Positions 59,522-64,000 of a stretch of DNA of 64,000 nt are shown here, piece after piece. A program made the translations under genes and the position numbers. Source of the stretch: Tranzscheliella williamsii (taxonomy: Eukaryota; Basidiomycota; Ustilaginomycetes; Ustilaginales; Ustilaginaceae); the NCBI GenBank assembly GCA_023212725.1, contig JALBYF010000021.1, forward strand, positions 1 to 64,000, in the 5' to 3' direction. The notes under the pieces were generated by a model. That model did not search any database. It saw only the letters and a program-made list of their open reading frames with translations, and was not told the origin of the DNA. Numbering within the stretch: position 1 is the first letter of the stretch; each line of letters opens with the position of its first letter.

Positions 59522-61189
59522 ATGCCCGCTCCTCTTGCCAAAGCTACAAGCCGCGGCAATGCCTCTGTCCAGAGCCATCCGGCAGACATGACCGAAAAGA
59601 TCTCCCTCCCCAGTGCTCCTTCCACCTCCCAACTCCAATCCGTTCCATCGTGGCCCAAGAACGTGCCTTCGCCTCAAGATGAGCATGCTTCCACCAAGGC
59701 AAATCTTCGCGCCTGGTGGGCTTCTTTCACCAAAGCACGTCAGAGCAACAAGGAGAAAAAGCTCAACGAGAACCGCGTTTTCGGTGTGCCTCTGCGTCAG
59801 TCGCTCAAGTATGCCAGTGTAGCCATCAGCATAGCCGGTCAAGACGGACAACAGTATGTCTGGGGCTACGTACCCGTCGTTGTTGCCAAGGTCGGTCTCT
59901 ACCTCAAGGAGAACGCCACCGAGGTAGAGGGCATTTTCCGCATCGCAGGCTCGCAGAAACGTATGAAGGAGCTCCAAGACATCTTCGACACGCCTCCCAA
60001 GTACGGAAAAAACGTTGATTGGGCCAGATACAGCGTTCACGACGCCGCCAGCGTTCTCCGTCGATACTTGAACCATATGCCCGAACCTATTGTACCACTC
60101 GACCTATATACCGAATTCAGAAACGTGATGGCCAAGCAGCCTTTTGATACCGACGGAGCCATCAAGACATATCGACTTCTCATCTCTTGCATGTCGCCCG
60201 CCCATCGGTATCTGCTGCTCTATGTACTCGACCTGCTTGCCGTCTTTGCCCGCAAATCCGATAAAAACTTGATGCCTGCCAGCAATCTGGCCGTCATGTT
60301 CCAGCCTGGCATGTTTTCCCATCCATCGCATGTCCAGTCTCCGACAGAGCATAAGCTGGCTGTCCAGGTCTTGCAGTTCCTGATCGACCATCAAGATCAC
60401 TTTATGCTTGGCATGTCTCCTCAGCCCTCTTCTAACCTGCCCCAAGATCAACTGACAGCTGTATCCAAACCCTTGCAGGACGATGACCTTCTCGTCCCTT
60501 CCGATAGCGATGAGGAGCAAGGCCAGCTCCAAGTACATGAGGGCGGAGGCGCTCGACTACTGCGAAGCAAGACAGCCAAGGTAAAAAGTGCCTCTGGTTC
60601 CAGGCTTGGCTTTGGCAAAAGCCGGCAGGCCAACGTCGACAGCGATGACGATGGCTCACAGTCAGAGCGGCAGGATAAAGCTAGCGATCTGACCAAGGAG
60701 GGAAGCTCCAGCGGTCGGACGTCTCTTCTACCTCTTGGGTCCACATCCGGTCTGCGGAGAAGCCGCACGGCGCCTTCGCGCAAGGTGGTAGATGGCAGCT
60801 CGCCAGCGCGAAGGAGTCGACGACCGCGAGCATCAGCTGGGAATGAGAGGTTGGCCATAGCAGAGGCCGAGCGCAAGATCGTGGCTTCCCTTATCCCGCC
60901 GGCCCCCGAGCCCAAATTTGGCACTGCCGCCATGAAGAAATCCGCCTCCATCGCTGGGTCTGGGCCTGGGCCTGCAGCAAAGCCCTCCGAGACATCTCTT
61001 GACACTCCCGCTCTTGCTTCGGTCCCCATGCGCACAAGCGTCAGTGCAATGGCGGCTCCGAACACTTGCCCAGAAGCAGCGAAGCAAGATAGCACCGGCT
61101 TGCCAACACCGCCTTCCTCCAAAATACTATCTAACCAGAGCGCTGTAAGTGACAATCTTCTGACGGCCACCAAGCAAAGTTCAGAGTGA
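59522..61189 (+). CDS. SAC7: RhoGAP-domain protein, Sac7-like
   Basis: 555 residues from the first ATG (MPAPLAKATSRG). The disordered N-terminus is followed by a conserved lead-in, VFGVPLRQSLKYASVAISIA, and the RhoGAP domain at about residues 100-310. The domain holds VEGIFRIAGSQKRMKEL with arginine finger Arg140, SVHDAASVLRRYLNHMPEPI and NLMPASNLAVMFQPGMF. The lead-in and the GYVPVVVAKVGLYLKENATE stretch closely follow the fungal Sac7 group, GTPase-activating proteins for Rho1 that act on actin organisation and cell-wall integrity signalling. The remaining 240 residues are Ser/Arg/Pro-rich and disordered. No lipid-binding domain is seen. The frame is open upstream to 59486 without an ATG, and a possible leader splice acceptor lies just before it. 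Confidence 0.9.
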   Translation: MPAPLAKATSRGNASVQSHPADMTEKISLPSAPSTSQLQSVPSWPKNVPSPQDEHASTKANLRAWWASFTKARQSNKEKKLNENRVFGVPLRQSLKYASVAISIAGQDGQQYVWGYVPVVVAKVGLYLKENATEVEGIFRIAGSQKRMKELQDIFDTPPKYGKNVDWARYSVHDAASVLRRYLNHMPEPIVPLDLYTEFRNVMAKQPFDTDGAIKTYRLLISCMSPAHRYLLLYVLDLLAVFARKSDKNLMPASNLAVMFQPGMFSHPSHVQSPTEHKLAVQVLQFLIDHQDHFMLGMSPQPSSNLPQDQLTAVSKPLQDDDLLVPSDSDEEQGQLQVHEGGGARLLRSKTAKVKSASGSRLGFGKSRQANVDSDDDGSQSERQDKASDLTKEGSSSGRTSLLPLGSTSGLRRSRTAPSRKVVDGSSPARRSRRPRASAGNERLAIAEAERKIVASLIPPAPEPKFGTAAMKKSASIAGSGPGPAAKPSETSLDTPALASVPMRTSVSAMAAPNTCPEAAKQDSTGLPTPPSSKILSNQSAVSDNLLTATKQSSE

Positions 61190-61736
61190 CGTCAAGGCGA
61201 CGGCGACGACCCTGTGCGCGATTGCTAGGCCGCTTCCCCCGTCTTTGCTGCTGGCCGTCCTTCAGCCGCTCACTTTCATCTCTCATCAAGCATCGCCTGT
61301 CCAGCGCATGTGCTGTATACACATTCAAAGGAACAATACCTCGTCACTCGATCGATGATTCCGGCAGGATCCGCGCATTATGCATTCTCAGCCCCTCCAC
61401 CCCTCTTTCCTCGAAAGCTCCCGGCTTTATCTTTCAGCTTCTCCGTTACGGCTTGTGTTTCGCTCTTGGAACGTTTTGCACTCTTGGTTTGTCTTTTCTG
61501 TATTGTTATTACTACGCAGCCCCCAGCCAGGCCCGCAACCCCGTCACCCGCCGATGCCGGCCGCAATGCGCATCGCTTCTAGCAGACGATCTGCCAGGCG
61601 CGTCGCCGGTCCGTGAACGGGAATCAGCCGCATGCTTAGTGTAGCAATCTTGGCAAAAGGGGAGCGCGTCCCGGCACGCCAGGGATGGCGGCTTGTGGGA
61701 GCAAAGGGGAGGGGGATGGCTGGTCTTTGGCCGGGG
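61190..61736. other. Convergent intergenic region between SAC7 and RPC25
   Basis: About 550 bp between two stop codons. Contains only 3' flanks; small ORFs here have no domain support. Confidence 0.55.
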
Positions 61737-62522
61737 TTACTGCGGTGGCTGGTGATCGAGGGATGGTTCGTGGGCGAGGGGGTCTGGGGCGAGATCGATG
61801 GGGTGTTGGAATGGGTGCTGGTGGGTGGTGTCGTGGTCGTCGACTGCGTCTTCGGGGGCGTACTGTGCGCCTGCCCACCAGGAGACGAGGCCGAGGCCGC
61901 TAGCGGCGATGGAGGCGACGATGGAGTAGTGCGGCTTGGATTCTTTTGCGGTGTGTTGATTGTGGTGGAGGTGGGCATGGTCGGAGGGGGGTGGGCGGGG
62001 GCCGGGTTCGGCATCCCAGAAGCTGTCGGCCTCTACGGAGAAGCGGATGGGCTCGCCGTTGTCCATGTACATGCGCTCGTCGGGCTGGCTGAGCAGCGGA
62101 TCCGCGGCAATCTGCTCGGTGCGCGCCTCGTACAGCCAGAACCACGCGCGCTCCTGGTGGTCGAACGCCGACGGCTTGGGAATCAGATGCGCGGGCACAT
62201 AGATCTCGTCGAAAAACCCCGTGGTCACCCGGATCCCGCTCTCGTCCGACGACTTGATCTTGCCCGTCAGCACCTCCTGCGTGAAGGGCCGGAAGACAAT
62301 CAGTCGGAAGGTGACATGGTGGTACAGACATCCGTCCCCAAACCGCACCTTGCCCTCGGAACAACGCAGGATGTCGAACAGTGCGATGCACAGGCCCACA
62401 TCGATGAGGATCTTGTTGGCATACTTGCGGTTGATCTGGTCCGAGATACTCGTCAGCGCAGGCTGCGCGAATGCCGACGGATGCACGCTCACCGTGTCCT
62501 CGATGTCAGACAGGACAAACAT
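61737..62522 (-). CDS. RPC25: RNA polymerase III subunit Rpc25 (RPC8)
   Basis: 261 residues beginning MFVLSDIEDTVSVHPSAF, the conserved Rpb7/RPC8 N-terminus, which fixes the start. The first 80 residues form the Rpb7-like N-terminal domain (INRKYANKILIDVGLCIALF, GDGCLYHHVTFRLIVFRPF). The second half is an S1/OB domain (EVLTGKIKSSDESGIRVTTG, FFDEIYVPAHLI). The S1 domain ends at about residue 215 with SIVASIAASGLGLVSWW, the typical family end. A 45-residue His/Asp/Pro-rich tail is extra compared with yeast (212 residues). Rpc25 pairs with Rpc17 to form the Pol III stalk needed for initiation at tRNA and 5S genes. It is divergent from SAM50 and converges with SAC7. Confidence 0.95.
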   Translation of the reverse strand: MFVLSDIEDTVSVHPSAFAQPALTSISDQINRKYANKILIDVGLCIALFDILRCSEGKVRFGDGCLYHHVTFRLIVFRPFTQEVLTGKIKSSDESGIRVTTGFFDEIYVPAHLIPKPSAFDHQERAWFWLYEARTEQIAADPLLSQPDERMYMDNGEPIRFSVEADSFWDAEPGPRPPPSDHAHLHHNQHTAKESKPHYSIVASIAASGLGLVSWWAGAQYAPEDAVDDHDTTHQHPFQHPIDLAPDPLAHEPSLDHQPPQ

Positions 62523-63167
62523 GGTTGCACGGCACCCTGGCCCCGGAGCACGACCTCGCTGACCCCGACGCTACCTGACCGGTAGTTGTGACAGACGTTG
62601 CCGTCGGAGGACCAATAGCCGCGATCCTCGGCCTGATGCGCTGGTCTGGTAGCCCCGTAATGAAACTCAGAGAGCGCTTATCCCCTTCCAGCCCATCCTA
62701 TGCCTGGAGGCTCGGCAGCTCGTCAGGAGGAGCGGGGGAAGGGGGAGCGATGCACAAGATGACCGCCACGTGCACTCCAAGCACCTGTCAGAGCAACGCG
62801 TCCACGCGCTGCGACAGAGCTGGGATTGCTGCCAGTTTCCGGTGGCCCAGTCGATGTGGCCTTTGTTGGCTCCGACGGCTTCGTTGACGGTCCCTCTGAT
62901 AGGGAAAGATTCAGTGAGCAGATGGAGCGCGGCGGTGATTAGGGTGGCACTCCACTTGGCAGGAAGATATTCCATAGAAATTGCTCAAAATTGTCCTTTC
63001 GTTGGCCGGCCCAGCGTCGGCTCTTCAAAAATCGTTAAATTAGGCTGCGAAACAATTTCACGGCCGATAGCCAAAGGCTGTCAACTCAGCGCTGCTAAGC
63101 ACACCCGCGAAGGCTTCTTCTCACATTCACCTCGCTACCTGCCTTCGCAAGACGATCAGCCCCATCA
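62523..63167. other. Bidirectional promoter between RPC25 and SAM50
   Basis: About 645 bp between divergent starts with no coding support. The segment 62965-63060 is relatively AT-rich. Confidence 0.5.
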
Positions 63168-64000
63168 ATGGCTGAGCCAGGCACCGACACAATGCGGCCA
63201 AGCAGCTCGCAGGAGCAGCATCCAGAAGCGGCCGATGCTGCAGAGGCCAGAGCTGCTGCTGCTGCCTCCTCCCACGCCCGGTCCTCCGCGGCACTTTCAG
63301 CGTCACCAGCCTCAGCATCGACATCGCACTCAAAGGCGGCCTCGAACACCTCGTCTCGGAGGGCGAAATCGTCCGTGCGAGAGCAGGGCGAGGACACAGA
63401 GCGGCTTCCGTCCTCAAGCGCTCCTTCGAGTTCTTCTGCTGACAAGGCCGCCCGGGGGACCGCCAGTACTTCGCTGCCTGCCGGTGAAGATGAGCATGTC
63501 CAGCCCATGCTAGATGCCACGCTTCCAGATCCTGCCTTGGGCACCGCGCCGGGCGCCGTGGCGGACACAGACGCCCAAGCGGAAGCACACTCTATCAGGC
63601 CACACAACCTGCTCAGTGCTACCGAGATTCTGCAGTCGGGTGCCCCCACGTCTCCGTTCGCTCCCGCACCCCTCCTGCGGCTCAATGCTATCCGTATCTC
63701 GGGCGCCACCCCCGCTTTACGGCCTGGCTTCCTCGCCTCGCTGTGTAGGCCGTACATGGACCCCACCTTGTCGCTTCAGTACCCACAGTCCAACCCGCTC
63801 AATCAGCTCTACTACGGGTCGCGGACCTCCCATGTCTTGCCCGGCCAGCCAACCACCCTTCCCTCCATCCTCGCCCTGACCTCGTCGATAGCATCTGACC
63901 TCGACAAGCTGGACGTCTTCCGCAATATCGAGGCCTCTCTCGCTCCGTCTGTCTTTCGCGGCGCCACAGAGGAGGACGTGGACATTATCCTCGGATGCCG
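63168..64000 (+). CDS. SAM50: Mitochondrial outer-membrane assembly protein SAM50/TOB55, 5' part
   Basis: The frame is open from ATG 63168 (MAEPGTDTMRPSSSQEQ) to the right edge, giving 277 codons without a stop, so the gene is truncated by the window. Residues 1-165 are disordered, Ser/Ala-rich and highly variable in such proteins. From about residue 168 the sequence becomes conserved: LLRLNAIRISGATPALRPGF, LASLCRPYM, TLPSILALTSSIASDLDKLD and VFRNIEASLAP. This is the POTRA-domain region that opens Sam50/Tob55, the BamA-family channel that inserts beta-barrel proteins into the mitochondrial outer membrane. The 16-stranded barrel should follow outside the window. The long N-terminal extension relative to yeast is unusual but plausible. 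The identification rests on the POTRA part alone. Confidence 0.85.
   Translation, partial: MAEPGTDTMRPSSSQEQHPEAADAAEARAAAAASSHARSSAALSASPASASTSHSKAASNTSSRRAKSSVREQGEDTERLPSSSAPSSSSADKAARGTASTSLPAGEDEHVQPMLDATLPDPALGTAPGAVADTDAQAEAHSIRPHNLLSATEILQSGAPTSPFAPAPLLRLNAIRISGATPALRPGFLASLCRPYMDPTLSLQYPQSNPLNQLYYGSRTSHVLPGQPTTLPSILALTSSIASDLDKLDVFRNIEASLAPSVFRGATEEDVDIILGC

Overview
This is a gene-dense stretch of nuclear DNA from a fungus. The best guess is a basidiomycete of the smut lineage (Ustilaginomycotina). Coding sequence is GC-rich and most genes are single long ORFs. The few introns are short (about 80-120 nt) with GTRNGN-like donors. There is a secreted protein of the basidiomycete 'macrophage-activating glycoprotein' type, and nearly all other genes are conserved eukaryotic housekeeping genes. 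The lineage is inferred from gene content; no marker sequence was compared.

Layout from the left. A gene of unknown function runs off the left edge on the minus strand (1-1056), followed by a DUF1279/FAM210-like mitochondrial protein (2013-2882, +). Next is a large, spliced, Ser/Gly-repeat secreted protein (3048-6279, -). Ribosomal protein eL13 (7080-7709, -) and a GPP/DOG-type HAD sugar phosphatase (9645-10469, +) diverge across about 1.9 kb of apparently empty DNA. Then come the sulfite reductase beta subunit (10665-15143, -), the MAG-like secreted protein (17003-17860, +) and a TFC7-like histidine phosphatase (18126-18944, -). A Dus2 tRNA-dihydrouridine synthase fused to an Alr4036-type FMN-binding domain (19645-22176, +) is followed by the HOPS subunit VPS39 (22726-26598, +).

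The second half holds an unrecognised protein (28078-30018, +), a bifunctional dethiobiotin synthetase/DAPA aminotransferase (30407-33250, +), a small coiled-coil hypothetical (33425-34042, -), the THUMP protein TAN1 (34357-35589, +), and the HEATR5/LAA1 trafficking protein (35695-42072, -). These are followed by a UBP2-like deubiquitinase (42832-47049, +), a glutamate-cysteine ligase modifier subunit with a tiny last exon (47161-48539, -), the CORVET subunit VPS8 (49314-55976, +), a three-exon DUF5872-like protein (56762-57451, +), a SAC7-type RhoGAP (59522-61189, +), RNA polymerase III subunit RPC25 (61737-62522, -), and the 5' part of SAM50 (63168 to the right edge, +).

There is no operon-like logic and no mobile element, CRISPR array or rRNA was seen; no tRNA was recognised by eye. 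Loose themes are endolysosomal trafficking (VPS39, VPS8, LAA1) and sulfur/biotin/glutathione metabolism (sulfite reductase, biotin enzyme, GCL modifier), probably by chance. The points most worth a second look are the Dus2-flavoprotein fusion, the repetitive secreted protein, the left-edge ORF, a VPS8 RING split by about 300 residues, and a recurrent G-to-C skew switch near the 3' end of many genes.
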